From positions 1 through 64,000 of the forward strand of contig DAOQWA010000012.1 in assembly GCA_035341855.1 (NCBI GenBank): a DNA stretch of 64,000 nt, read 5' to 3'. Below the pieces are notes generated by a model. It was not told the DNA's origin, did no database searches, and worked only from the letters and a program-made list of their open reading frames with translations. This document shows, one piece after another, positions 53,900 through 61,215 of this stretch (position 1 is its first letter; every line of letters starts with the position of its first letter). Made by a program: the position numbers and the translations under genes. The DNA comes from QQVM01 sp035341855 (GTDB lineage: Bacteria; Bacteroidota; Bacteroidia; AKYH767-A; 2013-40CM-41-45).

Positions 53900-56383
53900 G
53901 TGAAATATTTTCGTCTACTCCTCCTTGTTCTGCTTCTTATATCGGCTCAGAGTGTCTTTGCTCAAAATACAGGCATCAAAGGGCGGGTAATTCATGAGTA
54001 TAATGAAGAACCTGTGCCTTATGCAAATGTTCTCCTAAAAGGCACAAGCAGAGGTACTGCCTGCGACAGCCTCGGAAGATTTCAGTTTACCGGTACAGGC
54101 AAACCGGATACCATCATGGTTTCTGCCATGGGTTATCTGGAACAACAGGTCCCGGTCTCACCATTGGCCGGCCAAACTCTTATTATCCGTCTTACCCCTA
54201 GCGAATATAATTTGGCAGAAGTCACCATAAAGCCCGGCGAAAACCCTGCATTCGAAATTCTTCGAAAGGTCATTGCACACAAAAAGCAGAATAATCCGGA
54301 TGAACTGGATGCGTATGAATATGAGGTTTATCACAAAGTTGAATTTGACTTGAATCATTTCACGGAAAAGATCAGAAAGAATATGTTTCTGCGTTCATTT
54401 GGTTTTATTTTCGATAACACAGATACAACTGCAGATGGTGTTACATACTTGCCAATACTATTCAATGAGTCAAATTCTGAAATTTATTTTAGAAAAAATC
54501 CGCGTATTAAAAAAGAATTTGTTAAAGGAAGAAGATCCGTTGGACTAAAAGGTCCTAAGATCATTCAATTTGTACAGGACATGTACCTCCACCCGAATAT
54601 TTACGATGACTATGTAATTATACTGGATAAAAATTTTCCTAGTCCGCTAAACGATAACTACAAATCAAATTACAAATTTTACCTCATCGACAGTCTTAAC
54701 CTTGGAAACGATCGCTGTTACCACATTCAGTTCGTCCCAAAAGTAAAACAAGACATTGCATTTACGGGTGAAATGTTTATTGAAGATTCCGGATACTCTG
54801 TAAAGAGAATTGATTTGGAATTTAGCATTGAAGCAAATGTGAATTTCGTGCGCAACTACTGGATCAGACAAGAATATGAAAAACCTGATGGTGTCCACAG
54901 TATGATCAACAAAAGCCAGGTTATTGCCGATTTCACCGTTGCGGAAAATTCAGAGGAGCTTACAGGTTTCTTTGGAAGAAAAACTTCCTCTTTTAGAGAT
55001 TACAAGATAAATCAAGTTAGAGACGACTCTTTTTATAAAGGCCTTGATCTTGTCAGCTTCCACGATAGCAGTGCTTCTAGAACAGATGAATATTGGAACA
55101 CAAGAAGACAAGATAGTCTGAGCAAACAAGAAAAATCCGTGTTCAGTATGATTGACACACTTGAAAAGAATAAAAAATTCAAACTACTCAAAAACTCAGT
55201 AAATACTTTCACCACCGGTTGGCTCCCGCTAAACCCGATCGGCATAGGAAATATTTACACTTTTTATAGCTATAATAACGTTGAGCATTCTCGCCTGAAA
55301 TTTGGTTTTCGCTATGGGAAAAATAATTTTGATAAACTCTATCTGAAAAGTTATCTCGCCTATGGTTTGGGAGATGAGCGTTTCAAATACATGGCAGAAG
55401 CTAGCCACGTTCTATATAGTCATGGTAGCAAGAAGACTATCCTTGGAGGAATGATCAAAAAAGATGCGCATCAACCCGGACGCGGATCCAATATGTTTAG
55501 CCTTGATCACATCCTGAATTCTTTCACCAGCACTGCTTCAATGCACTTTCGTTCATACGTGGAAGAATATAGGTTCTATGCAGAAAGACAATGGATCACA
55601 GGGTTCAGTTCTCGCCTTTCCTGGTTTCGATCTGATTATAGTCCATTCGGTTCATATAAGTACTGGCAAAGAAATTCTGATGGAGCAATTTCAAGTAAAA
55701 AATCCTTGGTCAATGCAGGTTTGCAAGTATCTGCACGTTTCGCCTACGGTGAACGAAACCTGACGTCCAGATTTGGGGACGGACTTGAAGCCCTATACTT
55801 CCCAAAGTTTCCTGTAATAAGTTTGGAGTATAGCAAAAGCTTCAAGGATGTTTCAGGATCAGAATTTGATTTTCAAAAAATAAGATTAAGAATTGAACAA
55901 AAAGTCCGCTTGAAAAAAATCGGCTTCTCACTCCTTCGCCTGGAAACAGGAAAAATATTAGGAACTGCACCATGGCCATTATTGGAAACACCTATTGCCA
56001 ATCAAGTCATCTTCAACGATGAGACAGCCTTCAATCTGATGAATTACATGGAATTTGTTTCTGATCAATACCTGAGTCTGATGATTGAACATCATTTTGA
56101 AGGATTGTTCTTTAATCGATTACCCGGTATTAACAAACTCAAGTGGCGTGAATTTATTTTTGCAAAAGCTTATGGCGGAACATTAAGTGAAAAAAATTAT
56201 GGCACAAGCTTGTATATCCCTTTCGGAATAGGAAAGCTTACAGAACCATATTATGAAGCAGGATTTGGTATTGAAAATATTTTTAAAATCTCAAGAATTG
56301 ACTTTATCTGGAGATTAAACTACATTGATAAACCGGGGGTGTACTATTTTGTAGTAAAACCGTCATTCTATTTTAAATTCTAG
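53900..56383 (+). CDS. DUF5686 / carboxypeptidase-regulatory-domain outer-membrane protein
   Basis: This protein of about 827 residues is read from GTG at 53900; TTG at 53891 is the alternative and overlaps a -7 box. A signal peptide (LLLLVLLLISAQSVFA, ending near AQN) is followed by a carboxypeptidase-regulatory-like domain (IKGRVIHEYNEEPVPYANVLL, DSLGRFQF) at about 25-105. The long C-terminal part matches DUF5686: EILRKVIAHKKQNNP, YLPILFNESNSEIYFRKNP, IFVEDSGYSV-like FIEDSGYSVKRIDLEF, then a barrel-like end with YFVVKPSFYFKF, terminal Phe included. These proteins occur throughout Bacteroidota in the outer membrane; function unknown. The next gene is 78 bases downstream on the same strand. 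Confidence 0.85.
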   Translation: MKYFRLLLLVLLLISAQSVFAQNTGIKGRVIHEYNEEPVPYANVLLKGTSRGTACDSLGRFQFTGTGKPDTIMVSAMGYLEQQVPVSPLAGQTLIIRLTPSEYNLAEVTIKPGENPAFEILRKVIAHKKQNNPDELDAYEYEVYHKVEFDLNHFTEKIRKNMFLRSFGFIFDNTDTTADGVTYLPILFNESNSEIYFRKNPRIKKEFVKGRRSVGLKGPKIIQFVQDMYLHPNIYDDYVIILDKNFPSPLNDNYKSNYKFYLIDSLNLGNDRCYHIQFVPKVKQDIAFTGEMFIEDSGYSVKRIDLEFSIEANVNFVRNYWIRQEYEKPDGVHSMINKSQVIADFTVAENSEELTGFFGRKTSSFRDYKINQVRDDSFYKGLDLVSFHDSSASRTDEYWNTRRQDSLSKQEKSVFSMIDTLEKNKKFKLLKNSVNTFTTGWLPLNPIGIGNIYTFYSYNNVEHSRLKFGFRYGKNNFDKLYLKSYLAYGLGDERFKYMAEASHVLYSHGSKKTILGGMIKKDAHQPGRGSNMFSLDHILNSFTSTASMHFRSYVEEYRFYAERQWITGFSSRLSWFRSDYSPFGSYKYWQRNSDGAISSKKSLVNAGLQVSARFAYGERNLTSRFGDGLEALYFPKFPVISLEYSKSFKDVSGSEFDFQKIRLRIEQKVRLKKIGFSLLRLETGKILGTAPWPLLETPIANQVIFNDETAFNLMNYMEFVSDQYLSLMIEHHFEGLFFNRLPGINKLKWREFIFAKAYGGTLSEKNYGTSLYIPFGIGKLTEPYYEAGFGIENIFKISRIDFIWRLNYIDKPGVYYFVVKPSFYFKF

Positions 56384-56422
56384 TTATTTTCTTAGAGTTT
56401 TTCTTTCGGTTGTTTTCTTGCG

Positions 56423-56430
56423 TAATTTTG
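56423..56430 (+). promoter_or_regulatory. -7 box (TAATTTTG) upstream of the small secreted protein gene
   Basis: Exact TAnnTTTG match, 31 bases before the ATG at 56462. No clear -33 element is seen. Confidence 0.4.
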
Positions 56431-56461
56431 CATCGATCTTCAAATTACCAAACAGTTTGTC

Positions 56462-57004
56462 ATGCAATACCGGAATCTGATCAGGCTTGTCTTCGTGCTG
56501 AATTTAATCTTGCTCTTTATCCCGGCTAACTTGGTTTCTGCCCAAAGTTTGACACTGGAAGAAATTAGAAGGGACTTTCCGAAGGCATCTAAGGACGAAT
56601 CTGCCTGTGGCGAACTTTATTCAAAGATGGAATTATCCGCCAATAAAACAGACCCTATATGGATGGCATATCACGGAACCATAACAGTAATGTTGGCAAA
56701 ATACAGCATGAATCCATTTAGAAAATTACAGTATTTCAAGTCCGGAAGAATTCTTATTGATCAAAGCCTGCTGAAAGATCCAAACAATATTGAACTCCGA
56801 TTTCTCCGTTTTACCGTGCAGGATCATACTCCATTCTTTCTCGACTACCATGAAGATCTGGAAAATGACAAGAAATTTATTCTGGCGCAACTTGAAAAGG
56901 TACCATTTCCGTTGTTAAAAAAAGCCATTATTCACTATATTGCAGAAAGTGACAGGTTTTCTGCCGAAGAAAAAAAACTGGTCTCCAAATTAGGCGGATC
57001 TTGA
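56462..57004 (+). CDS. Small exported protein, unknown function
   Basis: This 180-residue protein has a signal peptide (LVFVLNLILLFIPANLVSAQ). The mature part is helical with a TPR-like flavour: KFQYFKSGRILIDQ-type text appears here as LQYFKSGRILIDQSLLKDPNNIELRFLR, shown in two halves by its RFLR end. The HTPFFLDY and LLKKAIIHYIAESDRFS segments look conserved in style, but I do not recognise a family. It is followed three bases later by the CrtZ-type gene, so the two are probably co-transcribed; nothing more about its job can be said. Confidence 0.65.
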   Translation: MQYRNLIRLVFVLNLILLFIPANLVSAQSLTLEEIRRDFPKASKDESACGELYSKMELSANKTDPIWMAYHGTITVMLAKYSMNPFRKLQYFKSGRILIDQSLLKDPNNIELRFLRFTVQDHTPFFLDYHEDLENDKKFILAQLEKVPFPLLKKAIIHYIAESDRFSAEEKKLVSKLGGS

Positions 57005-57007
57005 GCT

Positions 57008-57469
57008 TTGAATAATATGCAAACCATTTTAGTAAATATTGCGATAGTACTTGGCAGCTTTATAGTAATGGAAGGAGTAGCCTGGTCATCACATAAGTTT
57101 TTAATGCACGGATTTCTTTGGAAAGTTCATCAAGATCATCATACAGGAACGAAAAGTTTTTTTCAGAGAAACGATCTCTTCTTTTTCATCTTCGCTATTC
57201 CGAGCTGGCTCTTTATGATGTTCGGCATTATGGCAGGATGCGACTATCGTATGTGGATAGGAATTGGAATTGCCCTGTATGGAATAGCATACTTTATGGT
57301 TCATGAAGTCATTATTCACCAACGCTTGAAATTTTTCAGCAGAAGCAATAACAGATATATCGTTGCCGTTAGAAAAGCCCATAAAGCACATCACAAACAC
57401 CTGGGAAAGGAAAACGGTGAGTGTTTCGGCATGTTAATGGTTCCTTTCAAATATTTTAAAAGACAATAA
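57008..57469 (+). CDS. crtZ: Beta-carotene hydroxylase (CrtZ-type, fatty-acid-hydroxylase superfamily)
   Basis: This 150-153-residue membrane di-iron enzyme starts at TTG 57008 or, more likely, at ATG 57017. The histidine clusters of CrtZ are all present (numbered from the TTG): HKFLMH (29-34), HQDHH (41-45), HEVIIH (99-104) and HKAHH (125-129). Two or three membrane helices lie between them. CrtZ adds hydroxyl groups at C3 of beta-ring carotenoids, giving zeaxanthin from beta-carotene. No other core carotenoid gene is adjacent, but a CrtI/CrtD-like gene lies 9 kb upstream. It follows a small exported protein by three bases. Confidence 0.9.
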   Translation: MNNMQTILVNIAIVLGSFIVMEGVAWSSHKFLMHGFLWKVHQDHHTGTKSFFQRNDLFFFIFAIPSWLFMMFGIMAGCDYRMWIGIGIALYGIAYFMVHEVIIHQRLKFFSRSNNRYIVAVRKAHKAHHKHLGKENGECFGMLMVPFKYFKRQ

Positions 57470-57564
57470 TTTAAGTTTTTTTGAGGCATTTCAGTGTAAA
57501 TCTGAACTTTCTATTTCCTTTTTTGTTTTAGCAAATGTTTTCACTCTTACGCCATTAAATCCCT

Positions 57565-58224
57565 ATGCTTCAGAAAGTTTTTCTTACCGTCTTAGTTTTG
57601 CTTGCTTTTAGCTGCCTTTCTTGCTCTTTAACTTCCAATACCAGCAGAAATTATCTGATTGATGCCATACATAGACCATATGACATCATTGTTGTCCCGG
57701 GCGTTCCTTTAGAGAGTGAAGAATGGAGCCTGACTATGAAAGCCAGGATATATTGGTCAAAATACTTATTCGACAAAGGCATTACAAAAAACATTATGTA
57801 TTCAGGTTCCTCCGTATATACACCCTACTATGAAGCGGAGGTCATGTCCTTATTTGCGCAAGCAATAGGTATTCCGAAAGAAAATATTTTTACAGAAAAG
57901 AAAGCCGAACACAGTACTGAAAATATTTACTACGGCTACCAAAAAGCTTGTTCTCTGGGTTTTCAAAGAGTCGCTCTGGCATCTGATCCTTTTCAAACTA
58001 AACTATTGAGACGATTCACAAAAAAGAAAGTGAGCAAAGATGTCGGACTCATACCCATAGTATATGATACTCTCCGAAGCATGGAGCCATTCATGATCGA
58101 TCCGAAAATTGAATACCAACAGGCACACAATCCGGATTTTGTATCCATTGAGGAAAGAGAATCATTCTGGCAGAGATTAAGAGGAACCAGAGGATTGAAT
58201 CTGGACGAAAATGCATATCAGTGA
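57565..58224 (+). CDS. DUF218 (SanA/YdcF/ElyC-like) lipoprotein
   Basis: This 219-residue protein has an N-terminal hydrophobic segment with the lipobox-like LAFSCLSC (cysteines at 17 and 20), so it is probably a lipoprotein. The DUF218 core is visible: YDIIVVPGVPLES, KARIYWSKYLFDKGI, IMYSGSSVYTPYYEAEVM, IPKENIFTEKKAEHSTENIYYGY and VALASDPFQTKLLRRF. Family members in enterobacteria affect envelope integrity and the periplasmic polymer ECA; the biochemical activity is not known. It closes a co-directional group with CrtZ and the DUF5686 protein. Confidence 0.8.
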   Translation: MLQKVFLTVLVLLAFSCLSCSLTSNTSRNYLIDAIHRPYDIIVVPGVPLESEEWSLTMKARIYWSKYLFDKGITKNIMYSGSSVYTPYYEAEVMSLFAQAIGIPKENIFTEKKAEHSTENIYYGYQKACSLGFQRVALASDPFQTKLLRRFTKKKVSKDVGLIPIVYDTLRSMEPFMIDPKIEYQQAHNPDFVSIEERESFWQRLRGTRGLNLDENAYQ

Positions 58225-58556
58225 TTTATTATCATGATCATTTAAATTCCTAAAGAAGCCGGGTACCGGCAAATTTTTAAATCCTTGGTCGCCCATAAAA
58301 CCGGGAAGGAACACCATGCTGGAGCTATTTAGTGCCCTCAGAAAAACTTGAAAACAACCAATGGGGGTACCCGAAAATCTTCTCAGGAATATTTTTGTCA
58401 TTTATTTATTCTTTTAATCAAAATGTTTTCTTCGATTATGTATTTTGTAGCCTCAGATCACAGAGAATTGCTATCCTGTTTGTAAGACGATCAAATCTCA
58501 TTTTGCAAATAAGCAACACAAGCACGCAATCTATCTGCGCACTAATCTTTTTTTTT
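58225..58556. other. 332-base intergenic stretch with a short hairpin
   Basis: No gene is supported here: the frame of the WYL gene is open from 58332, but that part is not protein-like for the family. GCCGG and CCGGC at 58258-58270 form a five-pair hairpin with a three-base loop, followed by AAATTTTTAA; it could be a weak terminator for the DUF218 gene. The rest is AT-rich leader, presumably with the promoter of the WYL gene, but no exact TAnnTTTG box is seen. Confidence 0.4.
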
Positions 58557-59567
58557 ATGCCAAAGAATAAAGAAGCTTATACCCGCTATCGCCTCATCGA
58601 TGAGGCTTTGAAAAACAAACAAAAGCCATTTCCCAGCCTTAATGAACTGGCTGAAAAGTGTGAGCACCTTCTTGGAAAACGTGTTTCGGAGTCAACAATG
58701 CAAAAAGACATATATGCCATGCGTTTTGATGAAGGGTTAAATTTTCTTGCTCCTATCAACTATAGTAAAGCAAGAAAAGGTTATTACTATACTGATCCTG
58801 ACTACTCCATCAGTAAATTACCTTTAAAGCAGGAAGATCTTTATGCACTGGAATTTGCAGCAGGATTATTAAGGCAATTCAAGGATTTCCCGATTCTGAA
58901 ACAGTTTGACAATACCATCGGACGTTTATTACAAGCCGTACAGATAAGTCGTTCTCTTTATGGCACAGAAATAACAGATTTCATCCAGGTTGAACGACCT
59001 TCACACTCTGATGGAACAGATCATTTAGAGAAAATCCTCAAAGCTATCACCAATAAAGTGGAGATCCAGTTTCAATATTTTAATTTTTCCAAAGCAACTA
59101 CCAGTCATCATAACCTTCATCCATACCTGGTAAGAGAATACAGAAACCGATGGTATGTCACTGGACACTCGCCTAAGCATAACAGGATCCTAACTTTCGG
59201 ACTAGATCGCATTAAACATCTGCAGGTAACAGGAACAATGTTTGAAAAAGATGCACACTTCAACGCAAAGAAATTCTTTCATCATTCTTTCGGAATCACT
59301 GTCAACGATCTTATCCCGGTTAAGGTTGAATTATCATTTACTCCACTGGAGGGCCTATACATAAAAGCTCAGGCTATCCATCACACACAAAAAATACTGA
59401 AAGACAATTCAAAGGAATTAAGAATAAGTATTGATGTCATCCCCTCTCATGAATTAAACATGCAAATTCTGAGTTATGGCGATAACGTAAAAGTTATTAA
59501 ACCAAAGGAGCTGAGAAAAGAAATCCAGGATAGTATTAAAAGTGCTTTGAAGAATTATACCAAGTGA
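58557..59567 (+). CDS. WYL-domain transcriptional regulator
   Basis: The start is set at the ATG at 58557 (MPKNKEAYTRYRLIDEAL); an open frame upstream to 58332 carries unlikely hydrophobic text. The 336-residue protein has an N-terminal winged-helix part with YRLIDEALKNKQKPFPSLNELAEKCE and VSESTMQKDIYAMR (residues about 1-70). The WYL-type ligand-binding domain is in the second half: VEIQFQYFNFSKATTSHHNLHPYLVREYRNRWYVTGHSP, seen here as its shorter pieces HPYLVREYRNRWYV and GLDRIKHL. A C-terminal extension domain (WCX-like) ends with LSYGDNVKVI. WYL regulators often control bacterial defence loci or respond to nucleic acids. It precedes the DUF2779 nuclease by 136 bases. Confidence 0.88.
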   Translation: MPKNKEAYTRYRLIDEALKNKQKPFPSLNELAEKCEHLLGKRVSESTMQKDIYAMRFDEGLNFLAPINYSKARKGYYYTDPDYSISKLPLKQEDLYALEFAAGLLRQFKDFPILKQFDNTIGRLLQAVQISRSLYGTEITDFIQVERPSHSDGTDHLEKILKAITNKVEIQFQYFNFSKATTSHHNLHPYLVREYRNRWYVTGHSPKHNRILTFGLDRIKHLQVTGTMFEKDAHFNAKKFFHHSFGITVNDLIPVKVELSFTPLEGLYIKAQAIHHTQKILKDNSKELRISIDVIPSHELNMQILSYGDNVKVIKPKELRKEIQDSIKSALKNYTK

Positions 59568-59703
59568 GTTTAACCCCAATCTTTTCTCAGTTCAAAATAT
59601 CCTCTCTTGTTAATTTCAGGAATAGCGATAAAAGAATCCCTAAAGCCTGATACGCATATACAATGCGTAGTGACTCATTATTTTTACAATCTCAAAAACT
59701 CTG

Positions 59704-61173
59704 ATGCGTCACATTCTATCTAAATCAACATTCCTCTACGGTACACAGTGCCCAAAGCGTCTTTACTTTTATAAATTCAGGCGTGATTTGCTGGGAGAAA
59801 TTTCTGCATCTCAACAAGCAATCTTTGACAGAGGCACCTCAGTGGGAGAACTGGCAAGGGATCTATTTCCGGGTGGCGTGGACGCCTCGCCTGCCTCGCC
59901 ATATGACTATGCAAAATCAGTCCTGGTCACAAAACAGATGATTGATGCAGGTGAAAAAATTATTTATGAAGCCGCCTTCCAATACGAAGGTGTTTTGGCT
60001 GCCGTTGATATACTGGTAAAGAAAAACGGAAAGTGGAAAGCCTACGAGGTAAAAAGCTCTACCTCTGTGAAGGAAGTGAATATTCTGGATGCAGCACTAC
60101 AATACCACGTAATCACTAATTCCGGGATAGACCTGGCAGATATATTCATTGTCCATCTTAACAACGAATATGTTCGCAAAAAGAATTTAGTGATAGAGGA
60201 ATTATTCTCAATAGTGTCAGTAAAAAATGATGCACTGGAAAATCAAACTTTTGTCATCGAAAAAATTTCTGAATTACTCGATCTGATAAAGTCAAAGAAA
60301 GAACCTAAGCAAGATATCGGACCACATTGCTCAGATCCGTATACCTGTGATTTCATGGATCATTGTTGGAAACATATTCCCGAACCTTCTGTTTTCAATC
60401 TTACCGGTATGCGTAGCGCTAAAAAATTTGAGTTTTATGAACAGGGTATTATAAAAATCTCTGACCTACCCGATAGCACACAATTAAGCGACTATCAACA
60501 CATCCAGATGGAAGCATATTTGAAGAATAAAAAAAATATTGACAAAGAAAATCTACGCGACTTCCTTAAGGACTTCAGATACCCATTATACTTTATGGAC
60601 TTTGAATCTTTCCAGCCGGCAGTACCACTTTATCGAAATAGCAGACCCTATCAACAAATTCCTTTTCAGTATTCATTACATTATTTGAAAGACAAAATGT
60701 CGAATGCTCATCATTCAGAATTTTTAGCAGAGTCAAACGGTGATCCCCGTATTCCTTTCATCGAAAAACTACTTGAGGATACAAAATCTGCCGGAAAAAT
60801 AGTCACTTACAACATGTCTTTTGAACGAATGATTCTCAATAGCATTGCCAATGACTTTCCGCAGTATGCAGAGGATATAGAGGATCGCTGTGAACGCTTA
60901 CTTGATTTGATGCCTCCTTTCAGAAAAGGCTGGTACTACAAACCTGAAATGGATGGATCTTATTCAATCAAACAGGTATTACCTGCTCTGGTACCTGATC
61001 TTACCTATGATGAACTTGAAATTGCCGATGGCGGCTCCGCAAGTCTGGCCTTCGAACAAATTCTATTTGACCCCAATGCCGATACAGAAAAAATCCGCAG
61101 CCAGCTTCTCGAATATTGCAAGATGGATACATTAGCCATGATCAAACTCCTGGCTGTTTTGGAAAAAGTATAA
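59704..61173 (+). CDS. DUF2779 protein: Cas4/RecB-like nuclease, cysteine cluster and exonuclease-like domain
   Basis: This 489-residue protein joins three recognisable parts. Residues 1-200 form a PD-(D/E)XK-like fold: Asp102 in AAVDILV, Glu115-Val-Lys117 in YEVKSS, and Gln133-Tyr134 of LQYHVI. Cys16 (CPKR), Cys209, Cys215 and Cys221 (HCSDPYTCDFMDHC) are placed like the iron-sulfur cysteines of Cas4 and AddB. Residues 290-489 are the DUF2779 domain, with an RNase-H-like exonuclease pattern: FMDFES (Asp299, Glu301), IVTYNMSFERMIL, and the C-terminal YCKMDTLAMIKLL. DNA binding or cleavage is likely but untested. There is no Cas1, Cas2 or CRISPR array nearby. The WYL regulator upstream is the only linked partner. 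Confidence 0.8.
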   Translation: MRHILSKSTFLYGTQCPKRLYFYKFRRDLLGEISASQQAIFDRGTSVGELARDLFPGGVDASPASPYDYAKSVLVTKQMIDAGEKIIYEAAFQYEGVLAAVDILVKKNGKWKAYEVKSSTSVKEVNILDAALQYHVITNSGIDLADIFIVHLNNEYVRKKNLVIEELFSIVSVKNDALENQTFVIEKISELLDLIKSKKEPKQDIGPHCSDPYTCDFMDHCWKHIPEPSVFNLTGMRSAKKFEFYEQGIIKISDLPDSTQLSDYQHIQMEAYLKNKKNIDKENLRDFLKDFRYPLYFMDFESFQPAVPLYRNSRPYQQIPFQYSLHYLKDKMSNAHHSEFLAESNGDPRIPFIEKLLEDTKSAGKIVTYNMSFERMILNSIANDFPQYAEDIEDRCERLLDLMPPFRKGWYYKPEMDGSYSIKQVLPALVPDLTYDELEIADGGSASLAFEQILFDPNADTEKIRSQLLEYCKMDTLAMIKLLAVLEKV

Positions 61174-61215
61174 AGCTGATGATTACCGTTCTTTCAATTA
61201 GCTAGCCACTAATCT

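Noticed and set aside
58332..58556. N-terminal extension of the WYL regulator
   Set aside because: The extra 75 residues are not like any WYL protein and contain phenylalanine-rich text typical of translated AT-rich intergenic DNA; the family start is the ATG at 58557.
59704..61173. Part of a CRISPR-Cas system because of the Cas4-like region
   Set aside because: No Cas1, Cas2, effector genes or repeat-spacer array were found anywhere in the window.
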